Positions 1-12,338 of a stretch of DNA of 64,000 nucleotides are shown here, piece after piece. A model generated the notes under the pieces. It did no database searches. It saw only the letters and a program-made list of their open reading frames with translations, and was not told the origin of the DNA. Source of the DNA: Norana najaformis (taxonomy: Eukaryota; Annelida; Clitellata; Crassiclitellata; Hormogastridae). The stretch covers positions 13,384,607-13,448,606 of the forward strand of contig OZ029916.1 of the NCBI GenBank assembly GCA_964023275.1, read 5' to 3'. A program made the position numbers and the translations under genes. Each line of letters starts with the position of its first letter. The stretch's first letter is position 1.

Positions 1-465
1 GACTTATAGTGGAGTATATACGGTAGTTCTACTGCTGCATGAACTTCTGTTTTCATCTTCTGGCATAGCTAAAGGTGAATAAGAATAGCGGTATAGTGCA
101 CCAGGTAATTAACCCTTTGCAAGCCAGATATTTAAACCCTTTTTCTTGCCCTGGCCAGATATTTTTGGATTTTGGTCCATCTTTTTCATCCCCTCAAGGT
201 AAAAATGTTATGTCTCATTAACTACTGAAGATAGAGTTAAAGTGTAAACATGATATTTGCTTAGAAATGAAATCTGAACAAACCTATGTCATTTAACTGT
301 GAATTTTGAACAAACCTATGTCATTTAATTGCTTGTATGTGATTGTATTTTTAGATATGACAAGAGAAATGTAAGGGTGTGGCATTATGCTTCATCATAT
401 TGTCTTTATGCATTCTGTGATGTTTTAAATAAATACATGTGAGTAAGACATATTAATAGTTATTA

Positions 466-1049
466 CAGTGTGGACTCGTTAACGCGAAGTTGTGGGGGGA
501 CACGCCTTTAAAACCGCACGTAAACCAGTTCGCACATTAAACAGGACATTGTTGAAATATATCGTCTCTGCTACTTGGTCGCCCACACTCCCCTATCCTA
601 CACTGTTCCCTCCAGCCAAGCTCCTCTTCGCACGGCAGGCAGGTCTGTACTCAGCTGACCGACCAGCCAGCCAACCTCTCTGCGGACGCGCCGGTCAGGC
701 CAGACCTGCCTTGTTCTGCCGATTCCCCCTCCTAACCAGTTAAAACCGGTTCCAGCCAGACTTCCTTGTCTATCCCTCCTGCCCTAATTAGCTACCTCAC
801 GCGGCTGAGTCACATGCCCGTTTATGTAGAAGACACCCTCCCGCTTGTACAGCTAATGCCAAGTTCGGGAATGAATGGAATGTTACAGCTGCCAGAGTAC
901 GTTCCCCACTGTTTTAATTAGCCTTATTCCCAGTAGTAAAATGCGTTAACCAATATGGCGTGTTAAGTAATAGCTTTGGGGGACATACAACCACTTCGCG
1001 TTATGCGGAATCGCGGGTAAACCGGGAGCGTATTAACACGTCCACACTG
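466..1049 (+). mobile_element. Tigger/pogo-type MITE, copy 1 (584 bp)
   Basis: The terminal inverted repeats start CAGTGTGGAC on both ends and continue with GTTAA; the copy is flanked by TA on each side (464-465, 1050-1051), the pogo/Tc1-mariner signature. It is an inverted match of 19903-20483 over nearly its whole length. It has no coding capacity, despite a short open frame shared by the two copies. Confidence 0.85.
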
Positions 1050-1881
1050 TATAAAGTTGCAGTTTAAACTAGAGTTTAGGTGACTGTCTTTGTCATGGCT
1101 GGTTTGGTAGGTAAAACCAGTGTTTTTGAATGACCACTGCTTTCTTCAACACTCACTTCACAATCTGGGTGTTACCCAAACCTACAAAGGTCATTGATAC
1201 ATGCATTAGACAGAAGCAGTCAAACTTCATAAACAGTTATGTTTTAGAAGTACAGAGAACAAAGAAGTGTCATTGCCATTTAGGTGAAAAAAAACTTCAA
1301 ATTATCTCTAACTTTTAGCATGGCATGATAGATCTCAAGCCAGGCATCTTAAGGTAAAGTTATGTTGTCCAGTAACTATCACCATGGCAAATTTACGATT
1401 CTTCAAAGCAGAATAAAATTGATAAATCTGCGTAGGTCCACTTTATTTGTTTATGTCTGGGCATCGCTAGGTCAGCAGTTGGAGCACTGTGTCTGCTGTG
1501 CAATTAGTAGCAGGATGATTAGGTTAAGCGAGGATTGAAGCTTGCGATTCTCGTAAAATTACCAAATTATATCAAACACTGATGAATCTATCGTATCAGT
1601 GAACAGGCCAACCCTTTAGCAATAGTTTTCTACCAGCATCACCCAACACTGCTGCTGGTATTGCTTTTATGACTGTTTGAAAATGTCTTAAATCATTAGT
1701 AAGAACGATACTTACAATACTGTTGGTCCGTCTACATATAAATGCATGAGAATCTTCAAAACCTAACTCTTTATTAGAGGGGAGCTTATTTTTGAAGTTG
1801 AGAAATATGATCTTATCCTCTCATGTTATTCCTATACTTGAAAAAAATTCAGGCAAAATATGACTACTATTGATAAATATT

Positions 1882-3810
1882 TAGAGGTAGCTTAACGATG
1901 CTGAAGTTTCTCATACTACATAAGCTGAGGCCGCTGCAGGCATTTTCAAAAACTAATTACCAGTACTGGTCCAGTAGGCATTTTCTTGAGTCATGCATAT
2001 TCAAGTATTCCTTCACTAATCAGTCATTGCCTCACACATTTTGCCCAGTTCTGTTACTTACTATTGTAACACCACAACTGCTGCAGCTCTGGACAGAACA
2101 AAGACGTCAACTAGTAAGGCAACATTTGTTACTGCAGAAACAGCACAGAGCCCAGGCCAAAACACTGATGACCTTGCTCTAAATCGGGGCTCAGTTTGAT
2201 GACAAAAAGCAGAATACCAACCTCAGGGAACAGCAAGTTTAAAGGCAGAATTTCAAGGATCCATTACTCTGGTTGTACAGTTGGATAGCAGACTCATTCC
2301 TGATTTGACTGGAAAGAGAAGGTTGACCATTTTCCAGTGCTTGTCTCTGGTAAAGGTATTTCTCAACTGCTCAGTGTTGCCAAACTTCCTTCTGGAACCG
2401 GAGAAGCTCAAGCTGCTGCTGTGTTTAAGGCGACTGAAGACTGGGACAAAGAAAACACCACTAGTGCTGCGCTTTCAACACCACTAGCGCAAACACTGGT
2501 CGAATTGCTGGTATTTGTGTCCTTTTGGAGCAAATGCTTGGTAAGGAGCTTCTATCACTGGCATGCAGTCATCACATTATGGAACTGTTCATCGGTAAAG
2601 TCTTCCAAGTATGCATGGGATCAACATCTTTGCTAGAAGTCACACTCTTTAAGCGCTTTCGAGAATTTGGGGGATTCACAGACACTGAAAATTATGAAGC
2701 AGAAATTGCAACAGATGACTTGGCAAGTTTTGTGATGGATATTAAGCAGAGCACCATCGAGTCTGCTGACAAGCATCTTGAGCAGTTAGCCATGAGATGA
2801 CTACAGAGAATTTCTGGAACTGGTACTTGTTTTCCTCAGTGCAATTCCTCCTAGAGGAGTACGATTAATGTCACCTGGAGCCATGCACCATGCTTGTTGG
2901 ATGTCCAGAGTCATCTACAGTCTGAAGATCTGGATATTTTGGGCCCAGTTCACACTGACTCCAGTGTGAGAAGAAAGGTGGCTACGTGATGTGTGTTTGT
3001 TTGCTGCATGGGTTTACCTGAAAGCTGGGTTTACTGCTCCTCTAGCACCAAGTGCTCCATGCAGTGACTTGCTTCTGCTGACATCTCTGCTACAGCACTC
3101 AGCAATCCATCCAGCAATCTCCAAGGCAGCATCTACCAAGTTTTATAAGCACTTATGGTATCTGTCCCCAGAACTTGTTGGCTTGTCTTTCTTCGACAGT
3201 CAGGTCAGTTTATCAACAAAGAGGCTGATGGTGAGTGTCATGCAAAATGGAGATCCAAATCAAGAACAAAATTATATCAAGCGGCTAAGTGTTGACCTTC
3301 AATCATTCCAGAACAAGAATCTAGAAGATTTTGTTACAACAAAGTAAATGTCACTGTTCAAATGATGGATGTTCCAGTAGGATTTCTTGCAGTTGATCCT
3401 GCGATGTGGGTGGAACATGATGACTTCAAGCATGGTTACAGACATGGTTACAGCACTGAAAGTGGTCAGTGATCATGCCGAACATGCAGTTGTGCTGATC
3501 CCAAAGTTTAATGGACTGACAACACATGCTGAATCTCAGGTCTAGTTCCTGCTAGAGGTTGTTGTAAGACCATCGTCAAGCCTACCCAGGACAGCAGGAA
3601 ACAGACTTTGGCAAGGCAGTCAGCAAAAGACAAAGGCAATAATCTCCCATGAAGATCACAACACACAATCCGTAAATCATAATTGCTTTGATAAGAAGTT
3701 ATTGCTATTCAAGTGTGCTTTTGCAATAACAGTTAATCAGTAAATCACTCATAATTCAGCGAATTTCACAAACTTCATCAACTCTGAGACACTTGAGCTA
3801 CCTCTAAATA
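1882..3810 (+). mobile_element. hAT-like element, copy 1, with decayed transposase
   Basis: The ends are TAGAGGTAGCTTAA (1882 on) and its inverse TTGAGCTACCTCTA (ending 3806); TAAATATT occurs at 1874-1881 and 3811-3818, a possible 8-bp target duplication. Inside, fragments of a transposase-like protein can be read in several frames: LLSVAKLPSGTGEAQAAAVF (about 2360), NTTSANTG (about 2475), LLEQMLGKELLSLACSHHIM (about 2530), SPGAMHHACWMSRVIYSLKI (about 2876), HLWYLSPELVGLSFFD (about 3150), and VVSDHAEHAVVLI (about 3460). The Asp expected in DTTASNTG is Asn here, and several frameshifts and stops are present, so it is dead. Confidence 0.8.
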
Positions 3811-4193
3811 TAAATATTTTGTATTCAAAACTTTTCTTTAAGGTTTTTAGTTTAAAAGTAACACTTTTAGGGGGTAAGACTTTCAAAAATCAAATTGTAA
3901 TTTTTTCTTATATCTTAAACCTTAGCCCGCCAGAGGTGCAATTTTGCGACATGGGAAAACTTTCCGCGTGCCATATACGCAAATTTGCGACATCATAGGT
4001 GGGCTTACTAATGTGGCTGGAAGTTAGGGAACCAGTGCTCATCCTATGTAAATAAAAGCACCGTTAGATAGGGCGATAAATTGGCTATGATTTTCCCATT
4101 GGATGTTTGTACACATGTGGGACGGTTGCGGAGATATTTGAGACGAAAGTCGGACATTTTATCACGATTATTTACGACTTATTATCGATCGTA

Positions 4194-5399
4194 ATGGAGA
4201 GCAATGGCGACGTTTTGCGTGTAATTTTCGAAGATTCGGACTCGGAAGACTTTGAGGGCTTTGATACAGCCACTTGTAGTACGATTAGTAGTGTTCATAG
4301 TAGCGATTTATCGGACTTTTCCGGCAAATCGGAGGGCGAAATTAGGGTTAGTAGTGCTTCATCGACCAGTCTAAGCTTTGATGTTGCGTCGGCCTATGAC
4401 AAAAGTTGGCTGAAAAACTTTACGGAACCCGTGGGCCCGCTTGTCCACAACAATGATTCGACTGCATCTGAGATTTTTTTGCACTTCTTCTCACCCAACG
4501 TTTTGGACCACATGGTCAGCGAAACAAATCGTTTTGCCAACGAGTGCACTGCAAGCAAAGATCTCTGACCACATGCGCGTGCCCACAAATGGATTGATGT
4601 AAGCGAGGGTGACATGTAGGCGTTTTTGGCGCTTATCCTCAACATGGGACTAGTCAAACTGCCCAGTTATGAAGACTACTGGACGACCGACAACATCTTG
4701 GCAATGCCTGGCCTTCGATCCATCATGACACGTAACAAACAGGTTTGAGTTGATTCTGACAAATTTTCACCTCAATAACAATGCCAACTGCTTGCCTTCT
4801 GACAACCCAGCCTATGACCGTCTGTACAAAGTCAGACCTCTGCTCACTCACCTCAATACCACCTGGAAATCTGATCTGCATACCATCCAAATTGTGAAGT
4901 CAGTGTGGATGAAAGTGTGGTTGCTTTCAAAGGTCGCAAAAATCTCAGCGTATATACTGAGCAGGCATCGACAACAGAAGTGGTGGAAGAAGCTCTTTGT
5001 GTACCTTCTGGAGGTGTGTGTGGTTAACGCCAGCATCATACATCGTCAATGACACCCAGGTCAAAAGTTTGATCCAACAAAATTCCGCATGAATGTTGTA
5101 CGAGGGCTGCTCGCTACCTATGCGTGACCAGTTGCCAGAGTTGGTCGCAGGTCATCCCAGCCACCACCAAGTCGACTGATCGAAAGACATTTTTTGGAAA
5201 ACATCACCAGCACTACCTCTGGTGAAAACCCTTACGCCCGGACTGTGTAGTCTGTTCAGATCGGAGTGTAAAGCGACACCAGACTCAGACTAGTTGCAAA
5301 CAATGTGCATTACCAATGTGTGCAGTGCCTTGCTTTGAACGATACCACACACTGTCGGATTACAAGGCAAAGTGTACCGCAGAGTACCACATACAATAA
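4194..5399 (+). pseudogene. piggyBac transposase remnant (element D)
   Basis: It starts MESNGDVLRVIFEDSDSED, the acidic leader, followed by WLKNFTEPVGPLVHNND and NILAMPGLRSIMTRNK. After a frameshift near 4745 it reads ILTNFHLNNNA and YDRLYKVRPLLTHLNT, the DDE_Tnp_1_7 signature. An internal deletion near 4950 removes much of the catalytic core, and the C-terminal cysteine-rich domain reappears in another frame (PDCVVCSDR, CKQCALPMCAVPCFERYH). A stop after ASKDL at 4566 and the deletion make it non-functional. Confidence 0.82.
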
Positions 5400-5709
5400 G
5401 TACTCTAGATTTTCACAAACTGTCCTCCCAGCACTGTTCAGTCTAGTCTGTTGAGAAAGAGGATTCGATCTAGGAAGTTTCGGCTGTCTTCAAGGTGACC
5501 ATCATTCGCTGTCGACCCAGCACACTCAAACATTCATAAAAACGGTTCTTTTCAGAGCCACCAAATATTTGCAAAGGAAACGACGGCCTGTTTGCCTCTG
5601 TGTGTGCCTGGCTTGTTGTAATCTTGTTGTTGCCATGCATGTTGCAATATTTATTATATTTGTGGTTGCACTGCTGTGCATGTGTTTGGGAGGTGGTCAG
5701 ATGGATAGG

Positions 5710-6560
5710 CAACTATGAGTTCCCACAAAATTTTCATATCAAAAACTAGATGAATGGATAGAGGAGAAAAAATGCTAAAGAATGATGTAAAAAATGATCA
5801 AGATCTAATAAGTTACAAATTTCGTTCGGATGGTTTCGTATATTTCCTTAGATTTTTACGACTACGGTCTATATGCTAAAAATATTGTATCTTTTTCATT
5901 TATGAAAATATTTTCAAATTTCTTTTGAGTTTTGCCTGGTATTAATTTCTGCACAGTTTATGTGCTGACATTTGATATGTTGTAACTGAAAATATTTTTC
6001 TGTAGGGGCTTGAACATGAGAAAAGTAAAAAATGGGGTGGGGTACAGTTTGGGGACAACTATGAGTACCCCCAAAATTTTTGTATCAAAAACTAGACAGA
6101 TGGATAGAAAGAGGAGATAAAATGCTAAAGAATGGTATAAACCTAAAGTCTGTATGTCAAAAAATTACCAAGATCTGACAAGTTAAAATTTTTTTACTTT
6201 TCAGGCATTTTCTTATATTTTCCTCGATTTTTACGACTACGGTCTAAAAGCTAAAAATATTGTATCTTTTTCATTTATTAAAATATTTTCAAAATTTCTT
6301 TTGGGTTTTGCCTGGTATTAATTTCTGCACAGTTTAAGTGCTGACATTTGATATGTTGTCACTGAAAATATTTTTCTATAGGGGCTTGAACATGAAAAAA
6401 GTACATAAATTGGGGTGGGGTACAGTTTGGGGCAACTATAAGTACCCCAAAATTTTTTGTATCAAAAGCTAGATGGATGGATAGAAAGAGGAGATAAAAT
6501 GCTAAAGAATGATGTCAACCTCATGTCTGTAGGTCAAGAACTGTCTGAGACATCACAAGT
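5710..6560 (+). repeat. Tandem 350-375 bp units in the piggyBac D 3' region
   Basis: Near-copies of a unit beginning CAACTATGAGT start at 5710, 6056 and 6433, each followed by CAAAAACTAGA, GATAAAATGCTAAAGAATG and TATAGGGGCTTGAACATG-like blocks. The spacing is about 346 and 377 bp, with the third copy partial. The same array occurs in elements E and F, so it belongs to the element. Confidence 0.8.
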
Positions 6561-7413
6561 TGAAAACTATTTTAATTATAGGGCGTTTTACCCAAAAATA
6601 TCTGGCGGAGGCCAGAATAAGGCCTAAAAGTATCTGGGGGGCAAAGGGTTAAGCTCCACCCTCCTCTTCATCTGACTTCAAATTACTGGAAATCATACAC
6701 CAAAATTTGTCTTTGTTTGCCATCATGGTTGTAAAACATGATCATAAAACAAATCAGATTGCCAACTTTCAGGTCTAATATCTTTGCAAACATCCCACAT
6801 GTGTATAAATTATCAATGGGAAAATTGTAGATTATATATTGCCCTAATAAATGGTTAACTTAATTATATAAATGTAGAATGATTGCTCGTTTCCGGTTCT
6901 CTCTCAACTCCTTTAGTAAGCGCACATGTAATATTGCAATTTTTGTGCCCATGGAAAGTTTTCAGATGTCACAATTTTCAACTGTGGCATGCAAAAGGGG
7001 TAATGGGTCTGATCACCATGCAGACAACCCTGTGCCTGGCATATTGGGTGGCATGGCCCCTCCAGTTGAATCAAAAGCTTTGAAGACCTTGGAATGAGTT
7101 CAAGACAAGAGACAAAGGGTTTGATTTCAGAGGGCAACTGAGGGTTGGGACACTGAATGTCTGCACTCTCCTTGAACCCGGTATGACCAGATTATTGATT
7201 GATGATGAGTTCAACGCTATGAACATCATGGGCCTTCAGAAGGTGAGAGGGCTTGATGTGGGAGACTACCATCGGGTCGCACAGGATACTCTAGTCTAGC
7301 CTGCCAGAAGGTAACATCCAGCAAGCAGATCTGGCTCATGCCCTTAGTAGAGAGGCCTCAGCTGCACTGACCACATGGCAGCCCACAGGTTGCTTCTTGG
7401 TATCTTTAGACAT

Positions 7414-7585
7414 TGTAATGTTTTATGACTGTTGCCACGAGATGTAATCTTTAGAGAGACTTTTGTTGGTTAATCTAAGACACTAGCTGGTGGTCAGTCT
7501 AAAACATCTGTTGGTGGCTAGCGGTGATACTGGCATCTTTGTTTCTAATACATTACATCTCGTGGCAACAGTTCTAAAACATTAC
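7414..7585. mobile_element. Short MITE with ~34-bp inverted ends
   Basis: The left arm TGTAATGTTTTATGACTG, TTGCCACGAGATGTAAT is matched in reverse at 7551-7585. AGACAT occurs on both sides (7408-7413 and 7586-7591), consistent with a 6-bp target duplication. It lies within the RTE endonuclease and has no coding capacity. Confidence 0.75.
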
Positions 7586-7944
7586 AGACATCAACCTGGC
7601 TCACTTGTCGCTATAGTGGCCTAAGCACCGACCAGTGAAGCCGATGAGGACGTGAAAGATGCCTTCTACAACTAGCTAGAAGATGCCAGGGGCCAAACAC
7701 AGAAATGACATTGCTGTATGGCTGCGAGATTTCAATGTACTCTTGGGTAAGGCTTGAAACCCACACAGTGTGAAGGAGTTCAGTTACACCCTAGTTAACA
7801 ACAGACAGAGAGGGTAGTTATCAACTGCAGAGTCACATGCAGACTGGAATGTAATTCAGATCATTGAGCAGCTGTCACTGCTCTTTCAGCCAGGCTCAAG
7901 GCAAACATGACAGGCATAAAAGAAATGAGCAAACAAGTCATCTC

Positions 7945-9687
7945 ACACCCTGACGTGACTTACAATAAAAACCTGTCTGGTGCATCCAGTGAGGAAGATA
8001 AAGTGGCTTTGGCTGAAGAACATTCTGACTTCGACTTCGCTTTCAGATAGCAACCGGTACATGCTATTGGACCATCAAACTGGGTCAGGCTGATGACTTG
8101 GGCAATATAGATTGGATTGAACAAGTATAAATTTTCCACTTTCCTCCTCATTGTTCCATTTACAGGCCTCTGTGGCAGACCAGCCCATGCTGCACCATTT
8201 TTGAACATTTTCTAACTTTTTAGATCATGTGCAGTTTTTTGATGTGCTACCTGTACAAACCCACCTGTTTGATGAGCAGAGTAGGTCAAGTGCACAGCAG
8301 GCAGGTAAAATCCACATAACAAAATGCAACCCTGTTTTCTTTAGAGGTGTGTGCATTTGTCAGCACCAACATCGTGATAGGCTTCTGGTATGCCTACTGG
8401 TCAACTGATACTTTGCTCACTGATCTCTGGATTTCAGGGTCATGATAAGGGATCGGTTCATTGCCTTGAGCTGGTACCTTCATTTGGCAGACAGTACTCA
8501 GGCTCCTGTAAGGAATGCTTCCAATTATGATCCATTGTATAAAGTTCATCCTCTGGTAGATCACCTCAATCCTAGATTTTCAGAGTTCTGCAAACCAGGG
8601 AAGAATCTGAGCATTGACAAGTTAATAGTTGGGTTCAAGAAAAGATGTCAATTCAAACAGTATTGTCCCAAAAATTAACCAAATGGGGATTCAAAATTTG
8701 AACCATTGCTGACTCAGAAAATGGATACCCTGTTCTACGAAGACACAGTATGAATGTAAAACATGCAAAGTTGCTTTGTGCAAAGTTGGATACTTCCACA
8801 TTTACCATAAGCAAAATCAGACAGTGGTTCCATGAACCAGTGCTGAGTAAGTCTGTATGTCAACAAATGACCAAGATCAGATAAGTTAAAGATTTCTTAC
8901 TTTTTAGGAGCTTTCTTATTTTTCCTTCGATTTTCATGACTTCAGCCTACATACTAAAAATATTGTCTCCTTCATTTATTAAAATATTTCAAAATTTCTG
9001 TTGGGTTTGTATGGTATTGATTTCTGCACAGTTTTTGTGCTGACACTATATAAGTTGTCACTGAAATTTTTTCGATAGGGGCTTGAACACGAAAAAAGGA
9101 AAAGGAGGGGTACAGTTTTGGGGCAAATTTTGGTACCCCAAAAATTTTTGTATCAAAAACTAGACGAATGAATGGGAAGAGGAGATAAAATGCTAAAGAA
9201 TGATGTTAACCTCATGTCTGTACGTCCAAACTTGACCAAGGTATAAGTTTAGAATATCTTACTTTTCAGGTGTTTTTCTTTCAATTTTTATACTATGGTC
9301 TACAAGCTAAAAATATTGTATTTTCTTCATTTATGAAAATATTTAAAAAATATCTTTTGGGTTTTGTCTGGTACTGATTTCTGCACTGGTTTTTGTGCTG
9401 ACATTACATATGTTGTCTCTGAAATATTTTTCTATAGGGGCTTGAACATTAAAACAGTAAAACCATTGGGTGGGGTACAGTTTTGTGGCAAATTTGGGTA
9501 CCCCAAATTTTTTTTACCAAAAACTAGACAGGTGGATGGGAAGAAGAAATAAAATGCTAAAGAATGATGTTAAGCTTATGCCTGTAAGTCAAGAATTTAC
9601 CGAGGTGTCACTAGTCGAAAACTATTTAATTGACAGGGTGTTTTTTGGTAAAATTGCTCGTGAGAAATAATTCTCATCAGTTAAGGC
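7945..9687 (+). mobile_element. piggyBac element 'E', internally deleted
   Basis: An N-terminal leader fragment (NLSGASSEEDKVALAEEHSD) matches element F. At 8442-8678 a stretch reads MIRDRFIALSWYLHLAD, YDPLYKVHPLVDHLNPRFSE and LSIDKLIVGFKKRCQFKQY, the canonical piggyBac transposase core. A deletion follows, and a cysteine-rich C-terminus remnant lies near 8740-8830. Tandem 3' repeat units start near 9124 and 9489. The 3' end is followed by TTAA at 9688-9691. I could not fix the 5' end; it seems truncated near 7945. Confidence 0.75.
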
Positions 9688-11179
9688 TTAAAGATGCCAC
9701 ACAGGGAGCAACTGGCGCAATTCTAGATTACCTAAGCCTGCCAAGCATAACAGTGGATTACTGACAGAACATTGGATCAGGTATGTAGGAACAGAGAAGC
9801 AAGCCTAGTTGGGGACCATGCAGACTATGTCGTGCTTAACAAAAAGTGCAATAAATCTGTTAGGGCAGACAAGCGACAGTGGGCTGAAGTGAAAGTAAAG
9901 CTGGCTGAGGAAAGGTTGGTCTGAGGATGCCCAAGGGATGCTTTTGACAACTTCAGACAGCTCTGAAATGCTTACTACACAATCGATAGCCTAATCTTGG
10001 CCATGGGATGGGATCTGCCTATGCTCTGAAGAGGCTAAACTGGCAAGATGGTGTTAGCGTTATCAGTCATTGCTCAGCCACCCACCCTCCATCCCAGGTG
10101 ATGAGCTCCAGCATAAATACCACACTGATCTGGGGGACTCAGAGGTTAACCTGGAGTTGTCCTTGGAGGCACAGGTGGCTAAAGTAGTCCGGGCATCTGC
10201 AGAATCACACCAGAGAAGCTCAAGGAAAGTGGCGAGTGCTTAGATGGTTCATGCAGGTGATATAAAGGGCCCGACATACAAGAATAATCCCAGAGGACTG
10301 GTGGACAAAAATTATACTCTTGTTTTGCAAAGGCAAGGGAATGTAAAATTCCTGTGGAATTATCCTTTTATGTGTTTCTGGGAATTCTTTGCATAAACCA
10401 TTTTGGGTCATGTGAAAAGGATCTTCTCCTGAAGCAAAGAAGTAGGGAACTAAGTGGATTCACTCCATGCCGGTCCACAACAGACAGGATCTTCACCTTA
10501 AACACCCTCATCCAGACCTGGCAAGAATACCAACAACCACTGAGGGTCACATATACCGATTTAAAGGCCAATTTGACTCAGTGGATGGGGAGGCACTCTG
10601 GTGTTTGCTCCAAAACTGGGGTCTCCCAGTCATGGCTGCTGATGCTGGCAGGATCAAGACTATTCTCAATCATCAAGCTCATGTGTGCCTTGGATACCAA
10701 TATGCTGAGCTATGTGCAAGTTGAAAGGGAGATACATCAGAATGGTTCAGGGTTGACAGTGGATTAAGTTTTGGATATGTGGTATGACAGAGCCTAGGCG
10801 CCTGATTGCCGGCTGTGTTAACTCTGGTGGTTTACATTTGGTTTCATGTCAACAGCCATGCAGAAATTATCTTATGGATTTACTACCTCGGCATATCAAT
10901 CATGACTCCAGTATCTTTCTTGGGTTCATTTTTTGTGTCAATTCACATCATTTCTTGAACCTTTAGTCAAAATTTGTTAGCCTATGGTGCTGCCATTGGA
11001 CACTCCTTTCATTTGTATGTACATGTCACTGGAACTGCACACATACGACCGCCTGGTATTGTCATTCGCCGCAGTGTACGTAAGACCCTCTTTTGGCTCC
11101 ACCTGTGGCGGCCTGCCCCCGAGAGGGGCAACTGCCTCCCTATAGTACATCTACCTTCGCTCTCTTCATCTGAGATTAT

Positions 11180-11830
11180 GCCTCCAGGCTCTGCTCAGTT
11201 TGTTCCCCCAGTGGGGTCATTCTGGCCTTGGGCTGGCCATATGGAATGTTGGGTCACTGGGCAACAAGTTTATGGAGGTTGCAAACTTCATTGCTGCTCA
11301 TGATTTGGATATACTTGACGTTACCGAGTCATGGCATTCATCTTACACTGATGTCCCTGTCCGCCATGCTGCCCCGCTGGGCTACTACTTCCCTGGCTGG
11401 TTGTCTCTCAATATTTGGCTCCAGTGCAGAATGATGGGGGCACAGTGGTGTACCACAAGGATACCCCAAAGATCAAAGTCAATCACCTGCCTGAGGCCCT
11501 CTGTCTGATATGCACAACGGCACAAGGACCACTGGTTCTGCTCACCGTATACTGTCCTGGCTCCTATCCTCTCTCGTTGGCTTTTTACATGGAATTCACC
11601 TCCTCGCTGGAACTGTACGCTACCTACAACTGCCAACTCGTTATTACTGGCGACTTGAATGTTTATCTCAAGGACCGTGGCTTCCGAAGATGCTCCGTTT
11701 TAATGACCTACTTCATCAGTTTGGTTTGGCTCAGCACGTCACTGAGCCTACATATGAGCTGGGTGGCTCCCTTATACAGTGGAAGAGATTTAAGGCCTAC
11801 CACAAGTCATATGGGCCAGAGAAGCAGAAA
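11180..11830 (+). mobile_element. CR1/L2-like LINE endonuclease fragment
   Basis: In one frame it reads LAIWNVGSLGNKFMEVANFI and LDILDVTESWHSSYTDVPV, typical of the apurinic endonuclease start in CR1/L2-type LINEs. In another frame LVLLTVYCPGSYPLSLAFY and LVITGDLNVYL give the GD(L)N motif. It is frameshifted and lacks the reverse transcriptase. Confidence 0.7.
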
Positions 11831-11839
11831 CTGATCTAG

Positions 11840-12338
11840 AAATACATGGTTTTGCCTGAACATTGCATGGCTGAAGGACCATAACAGAAAGGCATCACAT
11901 CATGGATACGGCCATGCTCTTACTTGAGTTTGCATCTTATTTATATTATATCATTTGTCAGATAGTCATGTTTTTGTGAGGTACTTAAAAACACTATATT
12001 CAGTGCCCTGATACCTATGTACACATACAGATATACACATAGCTGCCCTAGTAACTTGCCTTGGTGCCTAACCTGTCAGGAAAGGCTGTCTGTTTTATTC
12101 ATGGAAGAAGAGATAATTAATGGAAAAGAAAGTTAGAGAGCGTGTGAAATTTATTTACCAGAATGGTTGTTCGGTTCAGATAAACTTAAAGATAAATGAG
12201 AAGAAAATTTGAAATCTTGGAAGAGTGACTTCTTGACTTTGTTACATTTCACTATAATTCCAGATCCAATTATTTGTGAATTTGATTTCTTGGTGGAAAG
12301 CATCTTCAGTCTGTAATATTTCAGAGTGACTGACATAC
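11840..12338. other. No recognisable feature downstream of exon 11
   Basis: This stretch is AT-rich. I see no exon, repeat boundary or coding fragment in it. It must lie in the BRPF intron that follows exon 11. Confidence 0.5.

Larger units (their letters stand above)
3919..6648 (+). mobile_element. piggyBac element 'D', inserted at TTAA inside copy A
   Basis: It is bounded by TTAA at 3915-3918 and 6649-6652. The 5' end begins ACCTTAGCCCGCCAGAGG and the 3' end is the inverse of CCCTTTGCCCCCCAGATA. It carries a decayed, internally deleted transposase (4194-5399) and an unusually long AT-rich 3' region with tandem repeats. Both TTAA copies are intact and the element lies within an older piggyBac on the opposite strand. 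Confidence 0.85.
113..6999 (-). mobile_element. Old piggyBac copy 'A', split by three later insertions
   Basis: The 3' end lies at 113 (TTAA|CCCTTTGC at 109-116, then two CCAGATATTT motifs) and the 5' end at 6999 (reverse strand CCCTTTTGCATGCCACAG, flanked by GTAA, one change from TTAA). The pieces between match copy C (32315-33681) in order: the transposase start near 6730 (MANKDKF), the acidic leader around 1680-1780, the WLKNF/PVGPL region around 1600, and the PGLRSIM region around 1330. Without the MITE (466-1049), the hAT-like element (1882-3810) and piggyBac D (3919-6648), about 1.65 kb remains, so A was already an internally deleted, inactive copy. Confidence 0.8.
7077..10790 (+). mobile_element. 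RTE-like LINE, decayed and interrupted
   Basis: The endonuclease is visible at 7140-7290 (LRVGTLNVCTLLEPGMTRLL, GLQKVRGLDVGDYHRV) and 7620-7830 (EADEDVKDAFYN). After the insertions the reverse transcriptase begins at 10290-10760 (IPEDWWTKIILLFCKGKG, TDRIFTLNTLIQTWQEY, FDSVDGEALWCLLQNWGLPV). There are many frameshifts and stops, and the C-terminal half is missing after about 10790. It is split by the MITE at 7414-7585 and by piggyBac E. The related copy at 38139-39335 supplies the missing C-terminal region. Confidence 0.75.

Noticed and set aside
492-743. Open frame shared by both Tigger MITEs (start MGGHAFKTA)
   Set aside because: The similarity follows from DNA identity of the two MITE copies; the frames diverge after about 35 residues and the elements are non-coding by size and type.
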